Below are positions 9,255 through 17,572 of a DNA stretch of 64,000 bases, one piece after another (position 1 is the first letter of the stretch; every line of letters begins with the position of its first letter). This DNA comes from Oscillospiraceae bacterium (GTDB lineage Bacteria; Bacillota; Clostridia; Saccharofermentanales; Saccharofermentanaceae). Location: assembly GCA_902788505.1 (NCBI GenBank), contig CADAKH010000013.1:20950-84949 (forward strand), given 5' to 3'. Both the position numbers and the translations under genes were made by a program. Under the pieces are notes generated by a model, which was not told the DNA's origin, ran no database searches, and saw only the letters and a program-made list of their open reading frames with translations.

Positions 9255-11057
9255 ATGAATGAACGAACAAAAAAACTGATCATTTCTTTTGCGTGGGCTG
9301 CTGCCATAACAGTCTTGTGTGCAGTCGGTCTTTTCCGGAAGCCTGAATTATGGGTCGAAGATGAACTTTTCCAAAGGCCTGAGGCTGTACCCGGTGATAT
9401 AGTCATTATCGGAATTGATGAGAAAGACATTGCGGAATTCGGTTATTACAATACCTGGGACAGATCGATCATGGCATCTGCTTTGGAAGCGCTTGCATCA
9501 GATCCTGAGAGACGTCCTGCTGTAGTTGCAATCGATACAACGTATGCGGGAACGATCAAAGATAAGCCTGAAGGTGATAAGAGACTTGTTGATGCGGCAG
9601 CTGAGCTTGGCAATGTCATTACCGCTACTCAAGCTACATATGGTACTAAGACAACTTTTGGAAGTGCCACGGTCATTATCGATGATTTCGCAGTCCTGAA
9701 TTACGAAGAGCCTTTTGAAGAATTGAAAGAAGTGACAACTCAGGGACACATCAATGCGATGTACGATGAGGATGGTGTCGTTCGTCATGCTCTTTTGTAT
9801 GTTGAACCGGAAGGAAGACGGGTCTATTCAATGCAGTTTGAAGCTGCAAGAATGTATGCTCTTCAGAAGGGCTACGATGTACAGCTTCCGCCTACGAATT
9901 CCAGAGGACAGTTCTTTGTTCCTTTTTCTGCCAAGCCGGGTGATTTCTACGACGGAGTCAATCTCAGCATGCTGATAAACGGAGAAGTTGATCCGTCTTA
10001 CTATGAAGGCAAACTCGTTCTCATAGGACCTTATACCACAGGTCTTCAGGATTCGTATAACACCCCTATCGATAAAGGCCAGATGATGTACGGAGTCGAG
10101 TATCAGGCTAATGTTATTCAGTGTATTCTCGATGCGAAGTATAAGCAGGAGGCACCTGACTATTTCCAGATCGGTGCTTTATTTATCATTTGTTTTGCGT
10201 TTTGTGTCTTCTGTTATGACAGGAAACTCAGATTCACGATCCCCGCTGTTCTCGTCGGTGAGTTTGTGGCTATCGGTATTTCCTTATGGCTTTATTCCGT
10301 AGGCTATATCACTCATGCTCTGTGGATCCCTTTGGGACTTTTCATACTTTTCATTGTAAGTGTTGCCAGCAACTATATCCGTGCTGCGATCGAAAGGCAG
10401 AATGTAACCAGAACATTCGAAAGATATGTTGCTCCGAATATCGTTAATGAGATCCTTAAGGAAGGTACCGACAGCCTGAAGCTTGGCGGCAAGCTATGTG
10501 ATATAGCAGTGCTTTTCGTTGATATCAGAGGCTTTACCACGATGTCTGAACGTCTGTCTCCTGAAGAGGTCGTTTATATCCTTAACCAGTATCTTTCAAT
10601 GACAAGTGCCTGTGTCGAACGACATCAGGGAACACTCGATAAGTTCGTCGGTGATGCCACGATGGCATTCTGGGGAGCACCGATTGCAGATGATGAAGCA
10701 GTTTATCACGCAGCATTGACAGCTCTTGATATAATAAAAGGAGCGGATGAACTTTCTGCTAAACTTAAAGCAGAGGTGAATGAAGAGATCCATGTCGGAG
10801 TCGGTGTTAACTTCGGACCTGCTGTCGTAGGCAACATGGGATCTGAAAGACGAATGGACTACACCGCAATAGGTGATACTGTAAATACATCTGCAAGACT
10901 TGAAGCAAATGCTCCGGGTGGTACTATTTATGTAAGCCGGGCGGTAGCAGATGCTTTGAAGGGCAGGATGAAATGTGTGCCGCTCGAAAAGCCGATAAAG
11001 CTCAAGGGTAAGGCAGACGGATTTGAGATACTGAGTCTTATCGGACCGGAGGAATAA
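9255..11057 (+). CDS. CHASE2-domain class III adenylate/guanylate cyclase
   Basis: A 600-residue membrane receptor cyclase. One helix (about 8-26) leads into an extracellular CHASE2 domain (about 27-300, with PGDIVIIGIDEKDIAEFGYY near the start). Three more helices follow (about 301-320, 327-350, 354-375), the usual CHASE2 topology. A short linker leads to a class III cyclase domain (about 412-600). Metal-binding Asp residues are in VLFVDIRGF and VGDATMAFWG; Lys in LDKFVGD and Thr in DYTAIGDTVN are the residues expected for ATP, and SARLEA supplies the transition-state Arg. The product is therefore probably cAMP. The start is five bases after FecR protein 3, with only a distant GGAAG. Confidence 0.9.
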   Translation: MNERTKKLIISFAWAAAITVLCAVGLFRKPELWVEDELFQRPEAVPGDIVIIGIDEKDIAEFGYYNTWDRSIMASALEALASDPERRPAVVAIDTTYAGTIKDKPEGDKRLVDAAAELGNVITATQATYGTKTTFGSATVIIDDFAVLNYEEPFEELKEVTTQGHINAMYDEDGVVRHALLYVEPEGRRVYSMQFEAARMYALQKGYDVQLPPTNSRGQFFVPFSAKPGDFYDGVNLSMLINGEVDPSYYEGKLVLIGPYTTGLQDSYNTPIDKGQMMYGVEYQANVIQCILDAKYKQEAPDYFQIGALFIICFAFCVFCYDRKLRFTIPAVLVGEFVAIGISLWLYSVGYITHALWIPLGLFILFIVSVASNYIRAAIERQNVTRTFERYVAPNIVNEILKEGTDSLKLGGKLCDIAVLFVDIRGFTTMSERLSPEEVVYILNQYLSMTSACVERHQGTLDKFVGDATMAFWGAPIADDEAVYHAALTALDIIKGADELSAKLKAEVNEEIHVGVGVNFGPAVVGNMGSERRMDYTAIGDTVNTSARLEANAPGGTIYVSRAVADALKGRMKCVPLEKPIKLKGKADGFEILSLIGPEE

Positions 11058-11059
11058 AG

Positions 11060-12772
11060 ATGCTGAAGTTTTTGGGAAGAGGTTCTGCTTTTACAGATGA
11101 GCATAACAGTGCTTATTTTATAGAGAACGATGAGTTGGTCTTGCTGGACTGCCCTATGAGCGCTTTTGCAAGATTGAACGATAAGAATCTGGCGATTTTC
11201 GATCACATCTATGTTTTGATAACGCATACTCACGGTGATCATTCCGGCGGAATAGGGATGTTGATCGATCTTTTGCAGTTCTCGGTGAAGACTCCGATCA
11301 CGATCGTAGCTCCGTCTAAGGAAGTTGAAGCTGATCTTTTCTATCTAATATCAAGAATAGAAGGCTGCAGCACCGAATGGTTCCAGCTTATAAATGTTGA
11401 AGATCTGAATAAGGACTGGTTCTGTTGTTCTATTCCGACGACACACACCGAAGAGCTTGAAGGCAAGTGTTTCGGATACTGCTTGAATGTTAAAGGTCAC
11501 AGAATTGTATATACAGGCGATACCAATACTCTTATTCCTTATGAGAAGTATCTCGAAAAGGGTGCATATTTCTACTGTGAAGTATCTGCTTACAAAACAC
11601 CTGTTCACCTTTATTGCAGCGAGATACACGATAAGATCAAAGAATATGTCTCATCCGGAATGAAGGTTTTCCTTATGCATATGGATGATGAGAAAAGAAT
11701 ATTACAGGTTATGGGAGACACCGGTGCGGAGCTTGCACCGCTCGAACTCGGAGGAGCTACTATGGAAGATAACGGAAGAATGCTGAACGGAATTTTTGAC
11801 ATTACCAACAGCCTTTACAGAGATATGTGCATGAACGACAGCAAGGACCATAATCTCCTGTTCTCATATCTCACTAATCTCAGTAAGACGATCGTTGATG
11901 CTGACAGAGCAAGCTTTTGGAAATGGGACAAGAGAAAGGGTCAGATCTGGACAATGTCTGCTACAGGTATTGATAAGATCGTAATCCCGGATAACACGGG
12001 TCTTGTAGGAAAAGCATTGAGAACAAAGAGAACGATCATCACAAACGATCCTTATAATGATCCTGACTTTAACAAGGATATTGATCTCAGGACAGGTTAT
12101 ACGACCAAGTCTATTCTTGTTTTGCCGGTTGCAGATATCAACGGTAATTTCATTGGCGCTCTGCAGCTTATAAACAAGAATTCCGAAATGGGTTTTGATG
12201 ATGAGACAGATCCCAAGAAACTTTCACTTGCAGCTCTCGTCTGTGGAATTGCTCTTGAGTCTGAGACTTTTCTTGAGGATTCACATCACGATAAGCTCAC
12301 AGGCCTTAAGAACAGAATGGGCTTCTACTATGATTTCGGCAACAAGTACAAGGACTATCTGATTCCCGAATCAGGAAAGAAGATGTCCGTATTCATCTGC
12401 GATATTGATAAGTTCAAGAGTGTTAACGATACTTACGGTCACAATGCCGGTGACGACGTTCTCGCATTCACATCCCATCTCATTGAATCCATGTGCAGCG
12501 AGAATGATGGCGTCTACAGATGGGGAGGTGAGGAATTCGTTATGGTAATGCGTGATGCCGGTATCGAAGACGCAGTCAGGAAGGCTGAAGAGATCAGGGT
12601 CAAGCTTATGAATTCCGATATCGAAGCAGACGGCAATACAATAAGATGTACACTGAGCTTCGGCTGTGCTCTTTTCGATCCGACAAAACCTATTGAAGAG
12701 AACATCAGTCATGCTGATGAGAAACTCTATACCGCAAAAGAGACCGGAAGAAACAAGGTTTGTTGGGAATAA
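11060..12772 (+). CDS. Metallo-beta-lactamase / GAF / GGDEF fusion (putative diguanylate cyclase)
   Basis: A 570-residue soluble protein with three domains. The N-terminal metallo-beta-lactamase fold (about 1-235) has the metal motif THTHGDHSGG (about 55-64) and YTGDTN (about 151), as in RNase Z-like hydrolases. The middle region (about 247-405) reads as GAF, with DRASFWKWD and TGLVGKALRTKRT. The C-terminal GGDEF domain (about 410-570) starts with DKLTGLKNR and has an intact active site, YRWGGEEF. The RxxD inhibitory site is absent upstream of GGEEF, so simple product inhibition is not expected. It starts two bases after the cyclase stop, behind GGAGGAAT, so the two are co-translated. The coupling of a hydrolase fold to c-di-GMP synthesis is unusual; its substrate is unknown. 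Confidence 0.85.
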   Translation: MLKFLGRGSAFTDEHNSAYFIENDELVLLDCPMSAFARLNDKNLAIFDHIYVLITHTHGDHSGGIGMLIDLLQFSVKTPITIVAPSKEVEADLFYLISRIEGCSTEWFQLINVEDLNKDWFCCSIPTTHTEELEGKCFGYCLNVKGHRIVYTGDTNTLIPYEKYLEKGAYFYCEVSAYKTPVHLYCSEIHDKIKEYVSSGMKVFLMHMDDEKRILQVMGDTGAELAPLELGGATMEDNGRMLNGIFDITNSLYRDMCMNDSKDHNLLFSYLTNLSKTIVDADRASFWKWDKRKGQIWTMSATGIDKIVIPDNTGLVGKALRTKRTIITNDPYNDPDFNKDIDLRTGYTTKSILVLPVADINGNFIGALQLINKNSEMGFDDETDPKKLSLAALVCGIALESETFLEDSHHDKLTGLKNRMGFYYDFGNKYKDYLIPESGKKMSVFICDIDKFKSVNDTYGHNAGDDVLAFTSHLIESMCSENDGVYRWGGEEFVMVMRDAGIEDAVRKAEEIRVKLMNSDIEADGNTIRCTLSFGCALFDPTKPIEENISHADEKLYTAKETGRNKVCWE

Positions 12773-12821
12773 TTATTGTAAATTTTTATTGATTATTGTA
12801 ATATTAGTACAAATGAAAAGG

Positions 12822-12847
12822 CCTGTGTTCAAAAACACAGGTTTTTT
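12822..12847 (+). terminator. Rho-independent terminator after the FecR/cyclase block
   Basis: A perfect 8-bp stem CCTGTGTT / AACACAGG (12822-12829 and 12834-12841) with a four-base loop is followed by six T residues. It closes the transcript of the MBL-GAF-GGDEF gene and separates it from the zinc-ribbon gene. Confidence 0.9.
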
Positions 12848-12892
12848 CAAATTTTTAAGGAATAAAAAGGGTAGTTTTTAAGGGGGTTGAAA

Positions 12893-13564
12893 ATGGCATT
12901 TTGCAAAAAATGTGGTGCCTTTATGGCAGAAGACGCTCTGGCTTGTGAGCAGTGCGGAACAAAGGTTAAAACAGCTAAGGATGATCTTATCGATAAGCTT
13001 GTAAGATACAAGCAGCTTCTGTCTGAGTATGAGGAACTCAAGACGATGATGAAGCCGCAGAGTACTTATGTTTCAGAAGATACTACGGTCTATAAGACGA
13101 GATCCTTTATGAGATATTTCTGGCCTTTCCTGGTAGGTGGTATTGTCGGCGGTTATCTTGTGTATATGATCGCGACAATGATTTCCGTGGCAACGATATC
13201 CGACAATATGACTCCTGAGACGGCGATCAACCTTGCAATGGGCGATGTTTTTGGCGGCTATATTGTTGCATTGATAGTTGCTTTAGCGATCATTATCATT
13301 GGCGTTAAAATCTCAAAGAATAAGCAGGCAGCATTTAACAGCAATGCTGAATACATGATGAGACAGGCCGAAAAGAGAAGACAGGAGGCCCAGGACAATC
13401 AGAAGATCCTCAATGTATATCAGGAGAATGTTACTGAGATGCACCTATACGAGCATCTGGTTCCCGAACAGTACCGCAACTCTTCAAAAGTCGGTACTAT
13501 CATCGATCTTCTCAAAGAGGATAAAGCTGAGACTGTTGAAGAAGCTTGCGCACTTTTCGGCTGA
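12893..13564 (+). CDS. Zinc-ribbon membrane protein of unknown function
   Basis: A 223-residue protein. It begins with a double-CxxC zinc ribbon (CKKCGAFM ... CEQCG, residues 4-25) and a charged, probably helical stretch (about 30-60). Two membrane helices follow (about 78-105 and 120-140), then a charged cytoplasmic coiled-coil-like tail (about 145-200, RQAEKRRQEAQDNQKIL) ending in a segment with VPEQYRNSSKVGTIIDLLKED. I chose ATG 12893 rather than TTG 12887 because AGGGGG at 12881-12886 is correctly spaced for the ATG and would abut the TTG. Such zinc-ribbon membrane proteins are common in Clostridia, but I know no assigned role. Confidence 0.7.
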   Translation: MAFCKKCGAFMAEDALACEQCGTKVKTAKDDLIDKLVRYKQLLSEYEELKTMMKPQSTYVSEDTTVYKTRSFMRYFWPFLVGGIVGGYLVYMIATMISVATISDNMTPETAINLAMGDVFGGYIVALIVALAIIIIGVKISKNKQAAFNSNAEYMMRQAEKRRQEAQDNQKILNVYQENVTEMHLYEHLVPEQYRNSSKVGTIIDLLKEDKAETVEEACALFG

Positions 13565-13593
13565 TCCTGACATTACATAAAAATGTTTCAAAC

Positions 13594-13675
13594 AGGCTGT
13601 CCCTGATTTGCAGCACCCCCCAAAAAAGTTGAACAAACTTTGGGGGTTCGTTGCAGATTGGGACAGCCTTTATTG
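13594..13675 (+). terminator. Long imperfect hairpin followed by T-rich tract
   Basis: Outer arms AGGCTGTCCC (13594-13603) and GGGACAGCCT (13660-13669) pair perfectly. They are extended inward by TTGCAG:TTGCAG (with wobbles) and by CCCCC / AAAGTT against AACTTT / GGGGG, giving a stem of about 25 pairs with bulges. TTTATT follows. It can act as a terminator for the zinc-ribbon gene, but the stem is longer than usual for one and could be a small palindromic repeat element. Confidence 0.6.
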
Positions 13676-13738
13676 AATTTAACATATTTCATTATTCTTG
13701 AAATGATGTAAAATCTACCCTTGGTCATTGGAGGGAAT

Positions 13739-14878
13739 ATGAGAAGAATAACCAGCATAATAAAGAATAATCCTATTCTGTTTATCTCGGGGTTTCTTGC
13801 AGCAGTTTCATGCTTGTTTGTTCTTCCCGATATGCAGTATATCGGATATATCAATTTCAGAGTTCTTGCTATTCTTTTCAGCCTGATGCTGATCGTTGCG
13901 GCATTAGGACATATCGGCACTTTCGATGTTCTTACAAATAAGCTCCTTTCGAGAGTAAAGACATACAGGGGAATAAGCCTCCTGATGTCACTTTTGGCCT
14001 TTTTCTTCAGCATGTTCCTTACGAACGATGTCTCACTTGTCACGCTCGTTCCTTTTGCGATAATGGTGCTTTCTCCCTTTGGCGAAAACAGAAAGCTTAT
14101 GTTCACTCTGATCATCATGACGGTCGCGGCAAATCTCGGCAGCATGCTGACTCCTATTGGTAATCCCCAGAACCTTTATCTGTACGATACATACAAGATA
14201 CCGCTTCCGGAATTCCTTTTGCTGATGCTTCCTTATTCAGCACTTTCACTTGCACTGATAGTTGCACTGACTTTTATCCTCATAAGAGGAACTTCTGAAT
14301 TGTCGGGAGCCGGGAAGAAGGATGTCAAGCGTTTATCCGCGGTTAAACTGGTCATATACTTTGTACTGTTCGCACTCAATATTCTGACTGTAATCGGTCT
14401 GGTTCATTATCTTATCTCGCTTGCCGTAACGGTAATTGCAATGCTCATTATGGACCGCAAATCGTTCAGGAAAGCTGACTACAATCTTCTTATCACATTT
14501 GTTTTCTTCTTCATCCTCATCGGAAATATCGGACGGATCGACGAGATAACAGGAGCGCTTTCCGTATTGGTCTCACGCTATCCGGTGCCGGCAGCAGTAT
14601 TGTCTTCACAGATAATCAGCAACGTGCCTGCCGCGATGCTTCTCTCTGCATTTACTGATGACGGAAAGTCATTGATAATAGGAACCAATCTTGGCGGTCT
14701 CGGAACTCTTATAGCGAGCATGGCGAGCCTTATAACTTACAGGTTCCACGCCTCCTTTTCGAAGAAGCAGAAAGAACTTACAGGAAAGAAGCAGGACAGT
14801 TATCTTTTGAGCTTTACCATAATAAACGTCGTCATGCTCATTATGCTGTTTGGTCTTTATCTTATACTTAACCACTAA
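13739..14878 (+). CDS. ArsB/NhaD/SLC13-type anion or cation permease
   Basis: A 379-residue polytopic membrane protein with about ten hydrophobic segments. It carries signatures of the ion transporter superfamily: LTNDVSLVTLVPFA in the first half, MLTPIGNPQNLYLYDTYKIP as the re-entrant loop, and SNVPAAMLLSAFTDDG in the second half. These mark ArsB/NhaD/CitM-like permeases. The substrate cannot be read from the sequence: an organic anion, arsenite or sodium/proton exchange are all possible, and no arsR or arsA neighbour supports arsenite. ATG 13739 is preferred over TTG 13721 because GGAGGG (13730-13735) lies just before it. It is flanked by a hairpin upstream and non-coding sequence downstream and is probably monocistronic. 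Confidence 0.8.
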   Translation: MRRITSIIKNNPILFISGFLAAVSCLFVLPDMQYIGYINFRVLAILFSLMLIVAALGHIGTFDVLTNKLLSRVKTYRGISLLMSLLAFFFSMFLTNDVSLVTLVPFAIMVLSPFGENRKLMFTLIIMTVAANLGSMLTPIGNPQNLYLYDTYKIPLPEFLLLMLPYSALSLALIVALTFILIRGTSELSGAGKKDVKRLSAVKLVIYFVLFALNILTVIGLVHYLISLAVTVIAMLIMDRKSFRKADYNLLITFVFFFILIGNIGRIDEITGALSVLVSRYPVPAAVLSSQIISNVPAAMLLSAFTDDGKSLIIGTNLGGLGTLIASMASLITYRFHASFSKKQKELTGKKQDSYLLSFTIINVVMLIMLFGLYLILNH

Positions 14879-15085
14879 ACAGCAGGATCAAAACGAAATG
14901 AACACATTTGTGTATAAAGTCCTGTCTGAAGGCCTTGTTTCTACAGGAAAACAGCAGATTCGTGTATAAGTACACATACAACCCCGGAGTTTCTACACAC
15001 AATTTGCCTATCCAAAGAAGTTTTCAATTGAATAGAGGCTGCCTCTTTTTAGAAACAGCATCTAGTGAATAATAACCTTGTTAAT

Positions 15086-15760
15086 TTATTCTGCGATGTA
15101 TTCGCTGTATGCTTTCTTGATGATGTCCCAGTCAAGATCGAATCTGGACATGTGCTTAGCGAAAACTGCGGATACCGCTTCCTTATCGTGAGCGGCAATG
15201 GCATCAGCGATTGCCTTGTGATCTGATACGAGCTTTACATCCTTGATCGTCTTGAGAGAAAGGGATCTTACTCTGTCGAAGTGAAGGCTCATGAGGCCTA
15301 CCATGTAGAAGCATTGCATCTTGTTGCAGGCAACATAGATCTTCTTATGGAATTCGTTGTCGAGGTCCAGGAACTTCGGCGGATCATTCTCGATATAGAA
15401 CTGCTGCAGCTTAATGTTCGCATAAAGATCCTGAATATCCTGCTCTGTAGCAACGTCGCACGCTTCTCTGAGAAGTGCGCCTTCGACGGCGATACGGAGG
15501 AATCTCGATTCCTTGATCAGTTCGTAATCGATAAGTGATACGCTGCATCCTTTCTGGGGAAGGATGTTGACGATCTTGGATTTGGATAATTCAAGGAATG
15601 CCTCGTGAACAGGGGTTCTGGAGATGCCAAGCTGTGTTGCGATCTCCTGCTCGCCTATAAGACTTCCGGGTTTGATCTCCATGTTAATGATATTGTCTTT
15701 AACAATTCGGAAAGCATATTCACGGTTCGGCTCGAAAGTGTTTTTAGGCGTGATGATCAT
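15086..15760 (-). CDS. GntR-family (FCD) transcriptional regulator of the hexuronate locus
   Basis: A 224-residue regulator. The N-terminal winged helix (about 12-75) has the GntR signature IKPGSLIGEQEIATQLGISR with TPVHEAFLELSKS. The C-terminal all-helical FCD domain (about 85-215) has the metal or ligand residues in LDNEFHKKI, SDHKAIADAI and FAKHMSRF. FadR-subfamily regulators with FCD domains usually bind sugar acids. It lies downstream of uxuA and uxuB on the same strand, so it is the obvious local regulator, probably a repressor released by a hexuronate or KDG-type intermediate. A copy of the candidate operator stands upstream at 15828-15841, consistent with autoregulation. The ribosome binding site AAGGGGATT is well placed. 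Confidence 0.9.
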   Translation of the reverse strand: MIITPKNTFEPNREYAFRIVKDNIINMEIKPGSLIGEQEIATQLGISRTPVHEAFLELSKSKIVNILPQKGCSVSLIDYELIKESRFLRIAVEGALLREACDVATEQDIQDLYANIKLQQFYIENDPPKFLDLDNEFHKKIYVACNKMQCFYMVGLMSLHFDRVRSLSLKTIKDVKLVSDHKAIADAIAAHDKEAVSAVFAKHMSRFDLDWDIIKKAYSEYIAE

Positions 15761-15827
15761 ATATTAATCCCCTTTTCTATATACGACGTCTATAAAAAAA
15801 CTAACATAAAAAAACTTTTAGTCAAGC

Positions 15828-15841
15828 ACTAACATTCTAAT
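15828..15841 (-). promoter_or_regulatory. Candidate operator upstream of the GntR regulator
   Basis: On the minus strand this reads ATTAGAATGTTAGT, matching the site before eda (GGTAGAATGTTAGT) at 12 of 14 positions. It overlaps the last codons of uxuB and is followed on the minus strand by TTGACT, a possible -35 box. Autoregulation is inferred from its position. Confidence 0.5.
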
Positions 15842-17459
15842 TGGCAACTGCGGAATGAAGAGTTTTTCTGACTGCTCCGTCTTCCTTGATAAGATTATCG
15901 AGATATTTTTCGATAACAGGTGTAAGACCTGTCGTGTTAATGTCGATTCCGAAAACGTTTTCGTTGGAAAGGATTTTGCCAAGCTTACCTGAAACACTGC
16001 CTTCCATCTTGTAACTGATACCGCATTCCTTGAGCTCATTCTGGAATAAGCCTGCCATCGGATCGGGACTGATCTCGAATGGATTGCCGTTATCGTCAAT
16101 TGCAAGGAGATAGCGGAGCCATCCTGCGATAACAAGCGGAATCAGCTTTAACTGGGGAAGTACATACGGATCCTGCTCCATATAAGAGCGGAGTGTGATT
16201 CCGAATCTGATAGGAAGCTTTTGGCTTGTATCTGTAGCGATCCTCTGAGGTGTATCGGGAAGGAAAGGATTGGGGAATCTTTCTTCAAGAACTTCCTTTA
16301 AGAACTTCTCAGGATTGAGGATCTTGGGATCGCATACTACGGGAAGACACTCATCGTATCCGAGCTGTGTTACAAGTGCCTTGAGGTCTTCATCTTTCAT
16401 CTCTTCAGATATCTTTGTAAAACCCAAAAGGCATCCGAAAATCGCAAGTGAAGTGTGAAGAGGATTAAGGCAAGCTGTGACCTTCATTCTCTCTGCTTTA
16501 TCAACTGTATCTCTGTCCGTTAAGATAACGCCGCCCTTCTCGAGTGCGGGTCTTCCGTTGGGGAAGAGATCTTCCACAACAAGATACTCAGGAACTTCCG
16601 CGTTAACGAAAGGTGCTGCGAATACTCCTGTAGTTGTCTTAACGCTTTTGAGATTATCGATGCCAAGGCCGGTAAGTTTATTCAGAATCTCATCTGAAGG
16701 TCTCGGTGTAATCTTATCGATCATACTCCAGGGGTAAGCTATTCGGGATGGATCTACTACGTAATCGTGAAAAGATTTTTCCACGAGACCCTTGCCAACC
16801 CAGGCATCAATTATCTCCAAAAGTGATGATTTGAGTTTATCGCCGTTGTGACTGCAGTTGTCCATGCTGACCAAAGCCAGAGGATACATACCTGCCTTGA
16901 ATCTTTCATAAAGAAGCGAGGCGATAAAACCCATGCACGTGAGCGGATGTGAAGGGCCGCTCTCCATATCTTTTGCTGCGGTCTCGAAAAGGTTGCCATC
17001 AGCATCTCTTAATGCATAACCCTTCTCCGTGATGGTGAATGAAATGATCTGGAGGGAAGGGTTCCTTGCTATATCATTAAGTCTTTCAATGTTTTCTTTA
17101 ATGTCGTAATTGGCAGCAACAGCTTCTGTGATGTTGCCGATGATCTCGTAGCCCGTATTGCCGTCGGGCTTAAGATCGCAGATTATGGAGAGATTATCGA
17201 AAGGCTTATAAACACGTTCGAAGTTCTCATAATCCTGAGTTCCGCATACAACTATACCTGTATTGGTAAGACCCTGATTCAAAAGTCTCTGGTTGATCCT
17301 TGCGATAAATGCTCTGAAGATATTTCCTCCGCCTACGTGAAGCCATGTCGGATTTGCCGTTGTAGCTTTAATAACAGAGTCGATATCATACTTGGGAAGA
17401 ATTACATTAATGCTGTCCCAAAATTCAGTTTTGCTTAGATTGCTTTTTGAAAGATCCAT
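15837..17459 (-). CDS. uxuB: Fructuronate reductase / mannitol dehydrogenase family (UxuB)
   Basis: A 540-residue NAD-dependent oxidoreductase of the long-chain mannitol dehydrogenase family. It interconverts D-fructuronate and D-mannonate, the second step of glucuronate catabolism in the cytoplasm. Family marks are WLHVGGGNIFRAF near residue 38, SMDNCSHNGDKL in the middle, the catalytic Lys region VKTTTGVFAAPFVNAEVPEYLVVED, and VTACLNPLHTSLAIFG. The length fits the longer Firmicute UxuB form. It lies downstream of uxuA on the same strand, separated by 113 bases that include a strong hairpin. AAAGGAATC precedes the ATG. Tagaturonate reductase is the main alternative, but the neighbouring mannonate dehydratase favours UxuB. 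Confidence 0.9.
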   Translation of the reverse strand: MDLSKSNLSKTEFWDSINVILPKYDIDSVIKATTANPTWLHVGGGNIFRAFIARINQRLLNQGLTNTGIVVCGTQDYENFERVYKPFDNLSIICDLKPDGNTGYEIIGNITEAVAANYDIKENIERLNDIARNPSLQIISFTITEKGYALRDADGNLFETAAKDMESGPSHPLTCMGFIASLLYERFKAGMYPLALVSMDNCSHNGDKLKSSLLEIIDAWVGKGLVEKSFHDYVVDPSRIAYPWSMIDKITPRPSDEILNKLTGLGIDNLKSVKTTTGVFAAPFVNAEVPEYLVVEDLFPNGRPALEKGGVILTDRDTVDKAERMKVTACLNPLHTSLAIFGCLLGFTKISEEMKDEDLKALVTQLGYDECLPVVCDPKILNPEKFLKEVLEERFPNPFLPDTPQRIATDTSQKLPIRFGITLRSYMEQDPYVLPQLKLIPLVIAGWLRYLLAIDDNGNPFEISPDPMAGLFQNELKECGISYKMEGSVSGKLGKILSNENVFGIDINTTGLTPVIEKYLDNLIKEDGAVRKTLHSAVAN

Positions 17460-17491
17460 TTTGTGATTCCTTTCGTTACCTCTTCCTGTAC

Positions 17492-17533
17492 AAAACCGAT
17501 AACCTTATAAGTGATTATAAGATCATCGGTTTT
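17492..17533 (-). terminator. Intercistronic hairpin between uxuA and uxuB
   Basis: Arms AAAACCGAT (17492-17500) and ATCGGTTTT (17525-17533) pair over 9 bp, and inner arms CTTATAA / TTATAAG over 7 bp. On the minus strand it ends in GGTTTT, so it could act as a partial terminator or as an mRNA-stability element giving different amounts of UxuA and UxuB. It is nearly symmetric and would fold on either strand. Confidence 0.5.
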
Positions 17534-17572
17534 GCGGGCAAGGGAGGAGTTATTGCCAAAAAAGTCGTTTGT

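Noticed and set aside
13588..14145. Minus-strand ORF of 185 codons opposite the permease gene
   Set aside because: The plus strand has clear transporter motifs and a good ribosome binding site; the minus frame has neither and crosses the hairpin element.
14879..15085. Possible terminator AGAGG-CTG-CCTCT followed by TTTTT near 15035-15051
   Set aside because: Only five pairs with a three-base loop; too weak to call, and nothing else in this 207-base gap can be supported.
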